A DNA stretch of 64,000 nucleotides, from contig CM030943.1 of the NCBI GenBank assembly GCA_018136815.1, positions 272,046 through 336,045 on the forward strand, read 5' to 3'. The notes under the pieces were generated by a model that saw only the letters and a list, made by a program, of their open reading frames with translations, made no database searches and had not been told where the DNA came from. Source of the DNA: Isochrysis galbana. Its lineage: Eukaryota > Haptophyta > Isochrysidales > Isochrysidaceae. Positions 10,701 through 22,663 of the stretch are shown in pieces; positions within the stretch are counted from its first letter, which is position 1; each line of letters starts with the position of its first letter. The position numbers and the translations under genes are program-made.

Positions 10701-13700
10701 CGGCGGAGGGTGCGGAGGTGCCGACGGCACGGTATGTAGCGAATATGGTGGCAGGAGGGGCGGCGCGTCGACAAAATAGCCACTTCCAGGCATGTCGCAC
10801 CACACGTCCCACTGTGATGGATCGAGCCTTGACTCCTGAATGGGAGGCATAGGCAGCTGGATGCGGATGGGTTCAGAGGTGTTTGAGATTGCCAGCTCTG
10901 CTCCGCTCTCGTCGCGCACCACAATCGATGTGACTATGTCCCCGCCTCCGGCGTGGACGTCCATGGCATACGAAACGAGGGCTAGCTGCAAAGCAGAGTC
11001 GACGGGTAGCGTTCCCTTTGGTATCATGACGGATGCCGAATTGCCGCCTGCGTCGATCAGATTTGCGACTACATTAGATCCTTCGATGCCATCGGCGCTT
11101 AGCGCGAAGCGCAATCGCATGGTGAGCACGCTTGTCCCGATAGTGAGATCTTCCTCACCCGGGAGCATACCGGCCATCAGCTTGCGGCTCATATTGACCA
11201 CAACATGGACTAGGCGTTCCGAAAGATCATTGCTCGAGCAGCTGGCATTTGCAGCACTTCCATTCATGGCGCCCTCACTTAGCCTGCGCTGGGAAAGGCT
11301 CCCCATTGCCTCCTCTGCCGCAGCCTCGCTACTGTCGACTGGCACTGCCTGAGTACAATTTGCGCCCGCCGCGCGCTTCTGCTCCACTGAGGCTAGGATG
11401 GACGAAAAGTAGGCACCCATGCCGTCCAACATCACAGTCGACGCGGCAGCAGTGAGTCCATCGCTCGTGGATTTCAGCAAGAGGCTTTCATACGTGAACA
11501 CGGCCGCCTCCTGTGCGGCTTCTCCAAGCACAAGGTCGCCCCCGACGCCGAGAGAAAGGAGCGCGCTCGCAGTGGCGAGCAGTGAATCGGGCTCGATCGA
11601 CTGCTGCGATAGTTGAGAGTCAGCTAGGTAGGCGAGGAAAAAGGAGCGCAGCGTCTCCTTAGCGTCAGCACCCGCGACTTCTTCGAAGAAGAGTGCCATA
11701 CCTACCGAATCGCCCAACTGCGCAAGCAGGTCGATCTCTGAAGCTGCTTTTGCGTTGGCCGCCATTTGGATGAGCGATAGCTCGCCGTTCGAGTCGAGTG
11801 GTGCCGGCGATACCGATACGTCGACCGACGAGACTGTGCGTGCACCCGACGCGTCGTACACATAACAAAAGATGGTCCACTCACCCCGCTTGGCGAATAA
11901 CCAATCGAGATCCTGACGAAAGCCACGGCCTCCAAATGAGATGGGCGCGCCGCCCCCAGCAAGTACATGTGCGAAGGCGTACGAGAGGCTGTCCCCGCCG
12001 TCGTCATCCTGCCACCCTGAGGCCACAATGCGAACCGGGGAGAACTCGGTGGCTGGGGTAGAAAATTCAAGCGCGCATGAGCCGCCGAATGGCGGTCGAT
12101 TCATGCGAAGCTCGAGCGTGCCCGAGCCGACCCCCGATGACGTGTAAGCCGTCAGCGTGAGCCTGTATACTGAGCCGCCCCGAAGCGATCCCGGACGGAG
12201 CGCAAGGCGTGCCTGAGCAACGCCCGTTGTACTGGCAAGGGAGAGATTGACGTCAGCAGGCTCGATGGTCCACAAGAGAGTTGCTGTCTCATTCGCATCG
12301 ACGACTCCTTGCACAACCAGCTTGTCGCTAGGGTTTTGCGTTAAGTGGGCTAGGGGCTCAATGAGCACACTAGGCGCGTTGTCCGAGACGCGAATTTCTA
12401 CACGTGAACTCGCGTTGTGAGTCGAACCTACTGAATAGACGGTTACCGCGAAGATGTACACGTAGCCCACTAAAAGCGTGTCAGGCGCCAAGTGCCACGC
12501 ACAAGTTGTCGGCGCAGCGAAGCCGCATGGCAGCACAACGTCGAGAGCCGACAAGGATGCGTATGAACAGTTCCACACGTGAGAGAGCAGCGCAGAGGGA
12601 TCATCCGGATCATAGAAGGCTGGAAAGCATGCGTCCGCCGTGAAGCTACGACTCGCGCTGACGGTGCGATCGCCACCCATGATAGCGCCCTGCACGGGTT
12701 CGTCGATGAGCGAGACATTGAGCTCAACACTTGCGCAGTCGATGGTGTTGCGTACGCATGCAGTACAGCGAAAGGTGCCGGCTGTGCCACTGGCCAACGA
12801 TTCTCCGCGAAGGAGCAGGACTCGTTGTGATCGTGAAACACCCGCCGCACTGTCTAGGTCAATGTCTGGTGAGGATGTAGCAGGAGTAACGCTCCACTCA
12901 TAGTCGATGGCCATGTCGGCCGCCTCTGAGCAGCTTGGGACCTCTGCTGTTACCGAAATCGAGCGCGACTGCGAGCGGCGCAGCATTACGCTCTCGGGTC
13001 CATCGAGGCGCAGTATGGGGATGGGTCGCGAAGCGCGGGTCACCGTGACGGTGACTGGGTTTGAGAAAACTCCGAGAAAATTGCGCACGACGACTGAGGC
13101 GGAGAATTTATACCCAGGATTGGACTCTGTCGTTAGGTCGGAGCCGCTGAGCACCGCGATCCGCCTGCCCTGACCCGAACGCGCACGCAGCGCGGGACCA
13201 ACAAGCTCATAGTTGTCGCACTCGGCGGCAACAGCATAATATTCATAGATGAGGGGCCGGAGGCCCCCGCCCGTCGAGCGACTTGCGTCAAGGACTAGCT
13301 TGGAGTCTGCACACAAGCTGAGTTGCGATGGCGAGCGCACCACGGCCGTGGGCCGAACGCACTCCTCCAACTCACCAGTGGCGCGCAAATCGCAGGGCTT
13401 GAAGGTGTCGACCTCGAGTGAATGGGCGGCATTGCAGTAGGCCTCGCCAGAAGAGATGAGACCGCACCCGCACGGGGACGAGCCACACGCCGATGGGTAC
13501 TCCCATTGCTTTGGCCACAGGACGTCGGGCAGCAGCCCTACCCTCATCCCCGCGGACGCCCCCGAAAGCCCATCGATCAGCACCTCGATGGTCGAGTCAT
13601 CAGTCCATACGCAGTCGGGTGCGTTGGGTGAATCGCCTTGTAGCCGTGCAACCGTCTGCGCGTCCAGAACCCTCGAGCAAGGCTCAACCCCGTTCATGCC

Positions 13701-16700
13701 ACCACGATTGGTGGGCTGAGAGTCGAGTTCGATGATGAGCCTTGTCAGGTCGTGTGGGAATCGCACGTCGACAAGTACGGGCTCATGGAAACCAAGGAAA
13801 CGAAAGCGGACGCTGCCACCGGAATCTTCAAATGAGTGGCCGTTGAGCGCCACTGCCACTGGCACTCCGAGGGCATCCGATGGCCCCCATGTGGTGACGC
13901 ACTGGACGTTTGAGTCATCGATTACGACCGCCGGCGTGGACTGAATCGTCGCGCCAAATCGGCAGCGCACCTCGCTCGCTCGGAGTCCTACAGACAGAAA
14001 GCCCGAGCCGGTAATTGTGACAGAGGTTCCTCCTTGTGCATTGCCCTGCGAAGGCAAGACGCTGTCGAGATGCGGGGGTGCATACACCGTCAGCGATAAT
14101 GTGCCAGCAGCCCACGTGCCAGCCACGCCGTCGCCTAGACTGAGGAGCAGGGCGAGTGAGCCAGTCGACGCGACCGCTTCCGCAGGCACGTGGCAGAGAA
14201 TGCGGGTTGCGTTCAACACTTCGGCGTCAACTACGCTGGTGCCCACGTGGCACTTAGGGCGGATGCCCACGAAGTTGGAGCCATGAATCGTAAGCATGAC
14301 CGATTCTCCCAGTGGCACAAAGACCGGCTCGACAGCGTGGAGTGTAACGCTGGCAAAATCGTACTCGTTGAAGAGCAGTGGGGCCAACGCAGTCGGAGCG
14401 GCCTCGGCGCCATTTGGTAGGCACGAAACGGTCCACTCTTGAGCGATGCCTGTCGCTGGTGTACGTACCAACAGCACCGAGGAAGAAACCGTTTTGGCGA
14501 AGCGAGTCACCACGAGTGATGACTTGGAGCTCGCACGGAATTCGCATATAGCACTCGACAATCCCGGGAAGGGGAAGCCCCGTCCCTGAACGTGGAGATC
14601 TACCTCCAGCGATGCGGATGTGAACGAAGGGCTGAGCGATTCAACCATTGCATTGTAGACGACGTAATTGGTCCCTGTTGAAACGAAGCATTGGCCGTTG
14701 AGCGCGAGCTCGATCGGATAGACGCCCTGCATATCTCGGAACTCATCGGGGAAACGCGGCTTTATGCACGTGGCTGTCGTACCGTTGGCACTGAGGGAGC
14801 CCGCAGCGGGCGAGACGAGGCCCGAACCGAAGCGGCAGAGCACGGGCCCGCCCACATCGGCGGCCGATAGAAAGGAGCCCGAGAGCACGAGATCTTGCTC
14901 AGAGTAGTACAACCCACCGCCTGGAGAAGTAGCAGCGACGGAGACAGCCGTCGAATCGTAAAAACGGAATTGATCGAGAAGATCAACACTCAGGTGCGGG
15001 CCCACCACGAGGCGAAGAGGCGTCGTTGTCGTGGCCCAGACGCCATCCACGCTATCGCACAATAGCGTATCGTCGTCGACCACCTCTGCCGCTGTGGAGC
15101 CAATGCCCTCAAAGAGACAAGTGATATTGAGCTGCCCTGCCGGTGCGAGCGCGGCGAAGCCTTTCCCAGAGATTGTGAGCTGGCTTATGCAGCCGATCGC
15201 AGTGCTGTGTGGCGCCACATGTGTCACCTCGATGACGCTGATCGTGCTGCCATCAAAGCGTTGGAATGGGGCGGGAGGGTGCGATCCGCCACTCTCGTGG
15301 AAGTTGAAGGCATAGCACAGTAGATACAGCCCCGAACGGGTGAATCTGAACGTGGCTGCGAGCGGCGTGCCCATCACGATTGAGGGTATGGTCGCCGTGT
15401 CGTCGCTACATGCGGCTGTGCCTTCAGGGAGCCACTTGGCAAAGTCGCCGGCTCCGACATTCTGTCCCTGGACCCCGAGCTGAACGAGTGCTCCAGTGAG
15501 TGCAACACCCGCTGTCGGAGCGGTGATGGAGCCCGGCGGTAGCAGAGGAGGCAGCAGAGGTGGTACTGGTGGCAGAGGCGGCGTGGGTGGCGGCGGCAAG
15601 GTGGGCGGTGGGCGGGGAGGGGATGGAGTGTCGAGCGGAGCTGACGGCGCCGTGACGTGCAGCGGCGAGACGACGGGTTGAGCCGCCGGCATGGGTGGGG
15701 GCGGTGATGGTGCAGCCACAATTGTGGCGACGGACATGACACTCGACACGAGGTTGACTGCAACTCCGAGAGTGTCAGAGAGGATGTCTGTGAAGCCAAC
15801 ACTAGACACGAGACCAGTGAGGTCACGCTCGCTCAAGAGCGACGCGGGAGTCAACGTCACCACGAAGTCCATTGGTGGCACTGCGGCAATGCTCTCCACC
15901 CCAGGGAAAAGATGTAGTAATGCCTCCAGCACCGCATCCGCGTCGAGCAATTGAGCTGGGCCAAGCGAGAACGTCACAGTGCGGACGACGGAGCTGCCCG
16001 GCGTTACGGGTGGCGGTCTTGGAGGGGGCGGCGAGAACGGAGGCAAAGGCGACGGGGGTGGGGACGGGCTACCCGGCGATGACAGGACTGAGGGCGGCAG
16101 TGGTGGCATCATGGGCAAAGGGGAAGGCCTGGGAGGATTGCTGGGCGAAGGCGTGGGCGGCAAGGGGAAAGGGGGTGGAGGCGTGGAAGGAGGTGCAAGC
16201 GGCGGCGGCAATGCGGGCTGGCCCGGCGGCGGCGGCGGCGGTCCGATTGGAGGAGCCAGCGGCAGTGGCGGCGAGCTGGGACTGGGAGGCAGCATTGGGG
16301 GTGGTTCTGAGGGCACGTCGGGAGGCTGCGGTGTCACCGGTGGAGGAAGCAGCGGTGGGGGCCGGAGCGGCGCCGGCGAGGGCGGGAACGAAGGTGGCGG
16401 AGATGGGGCAGGATGCGGAGGCGGTTGCAGAGGTGGCGGAGGTGGGAACGATGGGGGTGATGCTGGAGGTGGTGATGTGGGGGGCGGCGAAGGTGGCGCC
16501 GCAGGCGGCGAGATGCAATTTGATAGATAGGGGTCGCACTGTGCGCTAGCGCAGTAGCTGGGGCGAGTGAAGGAGCAGTCAAAGTCGTAGGAGGTGGTCA
16601 GGCTGTCGCAGTATAGGTAGGAGACGCAGTCCGCGCAGCCGACCTCCTCGAGAGCAGTGCAATTGATGGCCGGCGGCGGCGGCGAGGGCAGGAACTGGGC

Positions 16701-17017
16701 AGAGGTGGCCTGTGGGGGCAGGAGAGGGGGGCGGGACGAGTAGGAAGCACTGCGGGCTGCACAGCGAGCGTGTGCACCGCAATCGATCCATTTCACTTCT
16801 CCTTCACATGTGGGCATGGGAGGTGAAGACAGCAGTTGCCTCTCCCTCTCTCACTCTTCCGCCTCCCCCAATCCATCCCACCCCTCACTTCCCCGGCCAT
16901 CACTCGCGGTGTCTGGCTGTGCGTCGTGGTGCTGCTGACCTGTAAAAGGGCGAAGAGCACCGCGAGCGCGGCGAGGAGCCGCGCGTGCGCCGCCGTCGCT
17001 CTCGGCGCCCATCCCAT
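7792..17017 (-). CDS. Polycystin-1-like REJ/IPT/GPS membrane protein
   Basis: A signal peptide exon (16940-17017, MGWAPRATAAHARLL then a hydrophobic stretch) precedes a GT donor. The splice into the main ORF could not be fixed. The ORF ending at 10539 (about 2,090 codons) encodes a Cys-rich module and a PPPSPP stalk (about residues 100-280). Several IPT/TIG domains follow (one has TSVTITGSGF), then a REJ-like module (NRPPFGGSCALEF, then GWQDDDGG), then a GAIN-like region and more proline. A 910-codon ORF (10524-7792) in another frame continues with an EGF-like CxCxxGFTGxxC, a GPS motif (CSFWDE to CECSHLTDF), one membrane helix, a long Ser/Pro cytoplasmic loop and at least four more helices. 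The frames join if one base changes in the G13 run at 10553-10565. REJ/GPS proteins act as cell-surface sensors or adhesion receptors. No PLAT or pore domain was seen. Confidence 0.85.
10553..10565. repeat. G13 homopolymer at the frame break of the polycystin gene
   Basis: Thirteen consecutive G on the plus strand (poly-C in the gene). The upstream frame stops 5 codons later, and the downstream frame is open from just before this run. A one-base length difference in the run makes both halves a single proline-rich reading frame. A sequencing or assembly indel is the simplest explanation. Confidence 0.75.
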
Positions 17018-17849
17018 CCCCGCGAGTCGGAAGGGGGGGGACGAGGAGAAGGAGAGGAGAGAGGGAGACGGGGGGGAGGAGATGCTTGTGAATCAAGATG
17101 ACGTAGTTGTTGGGGAGATGGAGGGGAGGCTGATATTAGAGGGAGAGAAGTTGCTCGGAGGGAGGATACACGCAGGGAGAGAGGAAGAGATACCAAATTT
17201 TTTGTGAAAAACCTAGAAGAAATGGGCAGGAGAGCAGTAGGTGGCGCGCGGTGCCAACTGGAAGAGAGAGGGAGAGAGAGAGAGAGAGAAGACGGACCAC
17301 CGGAGAACTTATGAAACAGGGCGTTAACACAGGAGACAAGCTCTAGGATCGGCACAGGGGAGGGCGCCCTCCTCTCTCTCTCCTCCTCCTGGGGGGGGGG
17401 GGGGAAGCCGACGCCCCCGCACTCTCTCGCCAATCGAACAGGCCTTCTTCAACTCATCCTGTATGACACGGAGCTCTACTCTAATGTATTTGACTTCTTC
17501 TCTCTGTGTCCTTCCGCGCTGTGCAAACGGAGAGAGCCTCCGAGAGACGAGAGAAGAGAGAAAGCCGTCGAGAAGAGGGAGAGAACAGTGGTGAGAGAGA
17601 GACCCCAGAGGAGAAGAGAAATCGGCTTGGTGAGAGAAGAGAGCCGAGAGGGCGCACGCGCCCCAACCCTGCTCGCCTTCTGCAACGAGGTCGGCGGTTA
17701 CAGCTATCAGCTAAGCCGTTAGAACCTCCAAGCAGCCGCCAAACCGTCGGTTTCGTCGGCAGCGAGCCCTCCTCCTCCCTCCCCCCACGACTCTTTTTCT
17801 TTTTCTTTTGACTCTGCACGACAATCTACGCGACCGCCGACCGCGAATC
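17018..17849. other. Purine-rich 5' flank of the polycystin gene
   Basis: Long GA-rich runs on the plus strand (for example GAGAGAGAGGGAGAGAGAGAGA near 17263-17288, and GAGAAGAGAG-type runs at 17540-17640). These are C/T-rich in the sense of the polycystin gene and may be its 5' UTR or promoter. No TATA box or gene was recognised; ORFs here are low-complexity shadows. Confidence 0.4.
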
Positions 17850-17908
17850 CAGACCCATATTTTCGAAAAGCAAGGTCTCGCTTTTCGAAAATGCAGAGTC
17901 TGTGCATT
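17850..17908. repeat. Near-palindrome with 13-bp perfect arms
   Basis: ATTTTCGAAAAGC (17859-17871) is followed after 8 bases by its exact reverse complement (17880-17892). Outside the arms, CAGAC at 17850 and GTCTG near 17898 extend the symmetry. This could be a small MITE or a hairpin. No target duplication was identified. Confidence 0.7.
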
Positions 17909-18460
17909 CCAAAAACAGGGGTTGACAAGAGGGGGTCGAAATCAAGACCCCACTAACAACTCTTGATTTTTTTGCGGAGCAAACCCCCCCATGCGCGCCC
18001 ATCTGTCATCTGTCAGAGCAAGGCTCATCTCACTCTTGGAGATTACCTGCGAGGGCGCGCCGGCAGCTAGCGCGGAACGCGGTTCTTGGGGGGAGCTCAT
18101 GGAGCTTTCCTCGGGGGTGACTACGGGCATGGTGATCGACGCACGACGCACGACGCACGCACGGAGCACGGAGGGCGCGGAAGTGCGGAAGGAGGCTTGT
18201 GGGAGGTGGTCCTAGATGTTAAACACAGGAACAGTGCACAGTGTGTTTCTACGGAAGCCAAAAACAGTGTTTTTCACCGTGTTTCTAGGAGACCCCCATG
18301 TCCGGAACAGAGGGTTGCGCGCTGCGGGCGCGCGGTGAGTGAGCTGCGAGCGAGGCCATAGCCATAGCATAATCAATCCCGCCACCTGATTGCCTGGCCT
18401 CCCACCTGCACCACTACACCACTAGCTACCACCACCTACCACCTACCACCTAGTTGGATG
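17909..18460. other. Intergenic with a short dispersed repeat
   Basis: At 18243-18267 the stretch TGTTTCTACGGAAGCC followed by AAAAACAG matches the hairpin repeat at 44045-44081. The region ends with (ACCACCT)-type runs at about 18405-18450, just before the LINE head. No gene was recognised. Confidence 0.45.
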
Positions 18461-18468
18461 CAAGACAA

Positions 18469-18486
18469 CTATCGTTAAAACGATAG
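18469..18486 (+). other. Hairpin at the LINE 5' end
   Basis: CTATCG and CGATAG enclose a TTAAAA loop and are followed by GGGTC and ATGG. The same arrangement occurs at 46538-46556 and, reversed, at 41160-41175. In those two copies the loop-closing pair is A-T instead of G-C. The conserved spacing to an ATG suggests a role in the 5' leader of the element RNA. This role is inferred. Confidence 0.6.
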
Positions 18487-19398
18487 GGTCATGGAGCGCG
18501 CGCCGCCGCCCGCTCTCGCTGCCGCTGCCCTCGCCATGATGGACGAAGAGCACACGGACACGCCGCTGTCGCCGAAGCGACCGCGCCAGGACGACCCCCC
18601 CAGTCAGGTGGGCACAGGAGCCGGCGGGCCGCGCCCGCGCACCACCGAGAACGAAGAGAGCACGACCAGCATGCTGGGTGTCAGCATGCAGCACACACAA
18701 GCCACATCCCACAGCCACACCAGACACATCACCCCAGTGGGACGCTCCATCAGGGAAGGCCTCCGGGCCTGGACCCTACACAGCCGCGGTACCGCCCTCG
18801 CGCTCCGGCGTGAGGTGCCGGCGGCAAACCAAACGAACAAAAATTTGAAGGACTGAGGATGGGGTCTCTTAAGAGAAAACGCCCCCCCGCTAGCTTTGGA
18901 AGGTACAAGTGGCTAAAAGGGAGCGAATACGCGACCATACTAGGTGTCCCCCTGGGAGGGGCGCAAGCCACTAAGGGATTTTGGCGGAAACTAGTAGACA
19001 AAATAGAGAAAAAGGCCGCCGTATACATGCCGCTCACAAACAACCTATCAATACACGGCAAAACAAAAGTAGCAAACTTCCTAATATACTCTATTCCGAG
19101 ATACTGATTACAGACACTAGCGGCCCCCAGATGGTTCCACACGGCCGTCAAAAGAGCCGTAGACAAAATAATGTGGACTAACGCGCGCACCGGACGTAGG
19201 TTACAATGGATAAAACACCCCGAACTCCCGCTAAGAAACGACACCGAGGAAGGGCCCCACCTAGGGGTGGGCCTTCTGGACTGGGATAACCATGTTAAGG
19301 CGCTACAAGCGAAATGGGCACTAAACTACTTGGACGCGCGCCAAGCGCAATGGAAACAAGTGCTCGACGCTTGGTTCTGTCGCACGAATCTAGGGAGA

Positions 19399-20153
19399 TT
19401 AATAATAATTAATTTCTTAATAGTCTCACCGCACACGCGACCGTGCATCCTCTACTTTCTACTCACGTAGGAGTCTTTCTACACCCCCACTCCCCCGGCC
19501 CTTTCCCCCCCGCCATCAGGCGACTCCCCCCGTGCACTACTAGGGGGATAGGGGAAAAGGGCTTAGATATGGTCCGGTGGCCCGCGCCCCCCCCGGTGAT
19601 CCGTTCCCTCCTTCCTCCTACGCCTACCGGGCTGGCGGCGTCCTCAGTCCCGACTTATCCTGTAAACAGGTGCGGGACTTACATATTTTCCGGTGAGCGG
19701 AGCTCTCGCTCCGCCCACCCCCTTCTCCGCGCTCTCTCTCCCCTCTCCTGTGGCACGCGCGATGGCGCGCCTGCGACAGGCCTGCAGCTGCCCCTGGCGA
19801 CCCCTGGAGGCCCCTGGAGGCCAGCTCAGGGGGCAGAGGAGGCTGGGGCTGGGCCCTGGCCTCCCCTGCCTCTCCCTCGCTGGCGCTCCTGTGCCTCAGG
19901 GGTCCCCAATCTGCACCTGTCTGCCTGTCGAACAGGGGAGGGGGGGTTGGAGCGATGGGCTGGCCACGGCAGGCCAGGACGCGCGAGGCAGGCAAGCCTG
20001 CCAGTGAGAGAGTGGGTCAGCAGGGCAGTCTGCTCCTGGCAAGCCATCAGGCATGCCAGGAGCATGGGTGGTTCCTCCCCCATGGCAGGGGAGGAGTGGA
20101 GAGAGGGGGGGGCTCGTGCCCCCCCATGGGCGAACCAAGTATATACTTAGTTG
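19399..20153 (-). mobile_element. SINE-like retroposon, subfamily A, copy 2 (full length)
   Basis: A 755-bp element with an exact 18-bp target duplication, CGCACGAATCTAGGGAGA, at 19381-19398 and 20154-20171. The insertion point is inside the LINE polymerase reading frame, which fixes both ends of the element. In element orientation it starts CAACTAAGTATATACTTGG and ends GTGAGACTATTAAGAAATTA plus ATTATTATTAA. Confidence 0.92.
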
Positions 20154-20224
20154 CGCACGAATCTAGGGAGAGCAGCCGTCCTGTCAACGATACCTACAAC
20201 CTACAAACAAACTGACAGACGCTC

Positions 20225-21562
20225 TTTGCCCATTCGGACTTGGTGATGGAGGGTGCGGTCGAGGAAGAAGCGGCTCCGAGCCCACTTGGTCACGTGCTCC
20301 TTCTCGAAAAACACGCGATAGTGCCAAACATTGCCGGCTCGAGAGAGGCCGCCGTTGAGAATGGCGTGGATGAGCTCGAAATCGTCGGACTTCCTGTAGA
20401 GAGAGGCTACCTCGTAGGCGGCATCCTCAAACAGTTGGTCCCACGAGGCTAGGATGACCTCTCGCTCAGAAATTTCCCCGGCGAGGCTTGGATCGACGGG
20501 ATGGCGCCGAGTCGCCGGATTTGGAAGCGAGCGGAGGCCCGCGACGGCGGGTGGAGGTTGGGGATCAGAAATAGGCTTGGCAGACGGGACAGGAACGAGC
20601 GTATTGGATACGGGATCGGAATTCGAATTCGGCGGAACGGAGAACGGCGCGGCGGGCAAAGGTTGAGAAGGGGACTCAACCGAGGCCGGAGGGGCACCAA
20701 TGGAGTTGTCTCCTTCTTCCACAAGCGGTGGCGAAGTTTCGACTCGAGGAGAAGTCGTAGTGCCCGCTTGGCCACGATGAGGGTGAGGCGGCTGTCGCCG
20801 CCGGTGTTGAGCGAGTAGTCGATGTAGGCCCGATGAGCTTCCAGGAAGTCGTTCCCTAGGAGGAGGAGCATCGGCATCGGGGCTCCTTCGACGACCAAGA
20901 AGCGATGGCGGAATTCTACAATTCTACGGAAGCAAGGGAGAAGACGAGAGTGGCATAGCCACGGACGCGGAGCGGGTTGCCGTCCGGCCCCACGACGCCC
21001 GGCCGCGTGGTCGCGCGTTCCCAGGCGACGCAGGCATCGCGGGGTAACGCGGTGAGTAGAGCAGTCGTCACCACACAGACGGGCCCGCTCCAGTGTCCGC
21101 CAACGTCTTGTCGACGGTGAGGTCGGTGTCCACGACGTAGCGCGTAGGGCCGCTCGCCGAGTGGCGGCACACTATGAGATCGCGCACGTAGAGGCAATGG
21201 CGTGGGTAGAGGCTCGCCGGTGTATTAATCACCGCGCGAGCGGCCACTTCTCGGGCCACCGAAGCTACAATTCCGGACGGGGTAGCTTCCAGGCGACGCC
21301 CGGCGGGCACCAGGCCAAGGTAGCAAGGTAGTGTTGACGATAGGCGGCAATGCGGTCCGCCGTCGTGAGGCGGCGGGGCCGATCGAGAGAAGATAGAGGC
21401 GGATCGAGATCGGGAAGAGCGCCCACGACAAGGCGAGAGCTCAACGGAGGGAGAGCGGTGGCGCACTCTTGCCTGTCGAGCCCAAGTGAGGCGCAGGGCA
21501 GCCTGCCAGCCGGTGGGAGCGAGAGCGCTAGAGAGTGGGGCGACGGCGGCGCACGTCTCCAA
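20225..21562 (-). pseudogene. Ty3/Gypsy-like polyprotein fragment with retropepsin
   Basis: On the minus strand, successive frames give a disrupted aspartic protease. VDKTLADTGAGPSVW carries the DTGA catalytic motif (about 21075-21120). TTALLTALPRD to VRGYATLVF follows in another frame. PMPMLLLLGNDFLEAHRA (about 20870) is the second conserved retropepsin element. A Pro-rich linker and an ILASWDQLFEDA to DRTLHHQVRM segment (20240-20470) follow. Frame changes between the parts show that the copy is decayed. The missing polymerase and integrase may have been lost; an integrase end lies separately at 24427. Confidence 0.65.
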
Positions 21563-21597
21563 AAGTGGACCCCCACGGCAGGGGAGGAGTGGAGATT

Positions 21598-22140
21598 AAA
21601 TAATTAAACCTTTTAATAGTCTCACCGCACACGCGGCCGTGGACCCTCTACTTTCTACTCACGTAGGAAAACTTTCTACTCCCCCACTCCCACGGCCCTT
21701 CTCCCCCCGCCATAAGGCGACTCCCCCCGTGCACTACTAGGGGGATAGGGGTGAAAGGCTTAGATATGGTCCGGTTGCCCGCGCCTCCCCCCGGTGATCA
21801 TTCCCCCCTTCCTCCTCTGCCTACCGGGCTGGTGGCGGCCTCAGACCCGACTTATCCTGTAAACAGGTGCGGGACTTACCTATTTTTCGGTGAGCGGAGC
21901 TCTCGCTCCGCCCACCCCCTTCTCCGCGCTCTCTCTCCCCTCTCCTGTGGCACGCGCGATGGCGCGCCTGCGGCAGGCCTGCAGCTGCCCCTGGCGACCC
22001 CTGGAAGCTCCTGGAGGCCAGTTCTGGGGGCAGAGGAGGCTGGGGCTGGGCCCTGGCCTCGCAGGGGAGGAGTGGAGAGGGGGGGGGGGGGGCTCTTGCC
22101 CCCCCCCATGGGCGAACCAAGTATAAACTTACTAGTAGTT
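21598..22140 (-). mobile_element. SINE subfamily A, copy 3, internally deleted
   Basis: Both ends match subfamily A (ACCTTTTAATAGTCTCACCG on the left, CGAACCAAGTATAAACTTA on the right). About 220 bp of the body between GGCCCTGGCCTCG and CAGGGGAGGAGTGGAG is missing. A short piece of another A copy (ACGGCAGGGGAGGAGTGGAG) sits just left at 21573-21594. No clear target duplication, so this copy may have been rearranged. Confidence 0.78.
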
Positions 22141-22663
22141 GAAAAACGCTAGGGGTAGGTAGGGGCACGCAAGGAGCAAGCAAGGGGGTAAAGCAGGCGA
22201 GGGGCAAAGCAGGCGACTAAGTAAGTAGGCGACAAAGTAGGCGAGGGCGCAGAAGATGGAGGGGCAGAATGTAGGCGGAAGATTCCCCAACGCTGCCTAG
22301 CCTACAAAGAAGGGCATAGAAACATAGAAACGTGTAGACACGACTTCTACTTATAAAACAAGACGGTCGATTGGCGATTGGGGATGCGACATGGTGACGA
22401 CTAGTGACGATTGAACGCTATTCCACGTGTTGGGTGGTGGTAAGGTAGTATATACCAGACAAGTAGTAGGTGTAGGTGTGTGGCCCTGAATCTTTAGATG
22501 GTTTTTTTTCAACTTTCAACACCATGCACCATGCACACTATTTATTCGTTTCAACCTTCAACCTTGCAAAAACCCTTGACTGACTCTACCTACTATCTAG
22601 CTAAGAGGTCTAGATGCTAGATGGACGTGATACGGGGGCACCCGCTAATTATTACTATTACTA
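22141..22663. other. Intergenic, nothing recognised
   Basis: Short G/A-rich imperfect repeats (GGGCAAAGCAGGCGA and variants, 22190-22250), then AT-richer sequence with small runs. No ORF or RNA gene was recognised. Confidence 0.4.

Larger units (their letters stand above)
18462..20215 (+). mobile_element. LINE copy, internally deleted, with SINE insertion
   Basis: It starts with a hairpin (18469-18486) and GGGTC, directly followed by an ATG at 18491 that opens a 121-codon ORF (MERAPPPALAAAA, then basic and Pro-rich). At 18859 the sequence switches to the C-terminal part of a LINE polymerase ORF: RPPASFGRYKWLK, ILGVPLGG, FWRKLVDKIEKKA. After a stop near 19105 it continues with GPHLGVGLL and QWKQVLDAWFCRTNLGR. 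The polymerase core is missing, so this is a dead copy. The SINE at 19399-20153 is inserted within the TNLGR codons, and the LINE resumes with AAVLS after it. A related polymerase is on the minus strand at 29916. Confidence 0.8.

Noticed and set aside
15979-16530. Gly-rich plus-strand ORFs opposite the polycystin stalk
   Set aside because: Shadow of the PPPSPP-coding sequence on the other strand.
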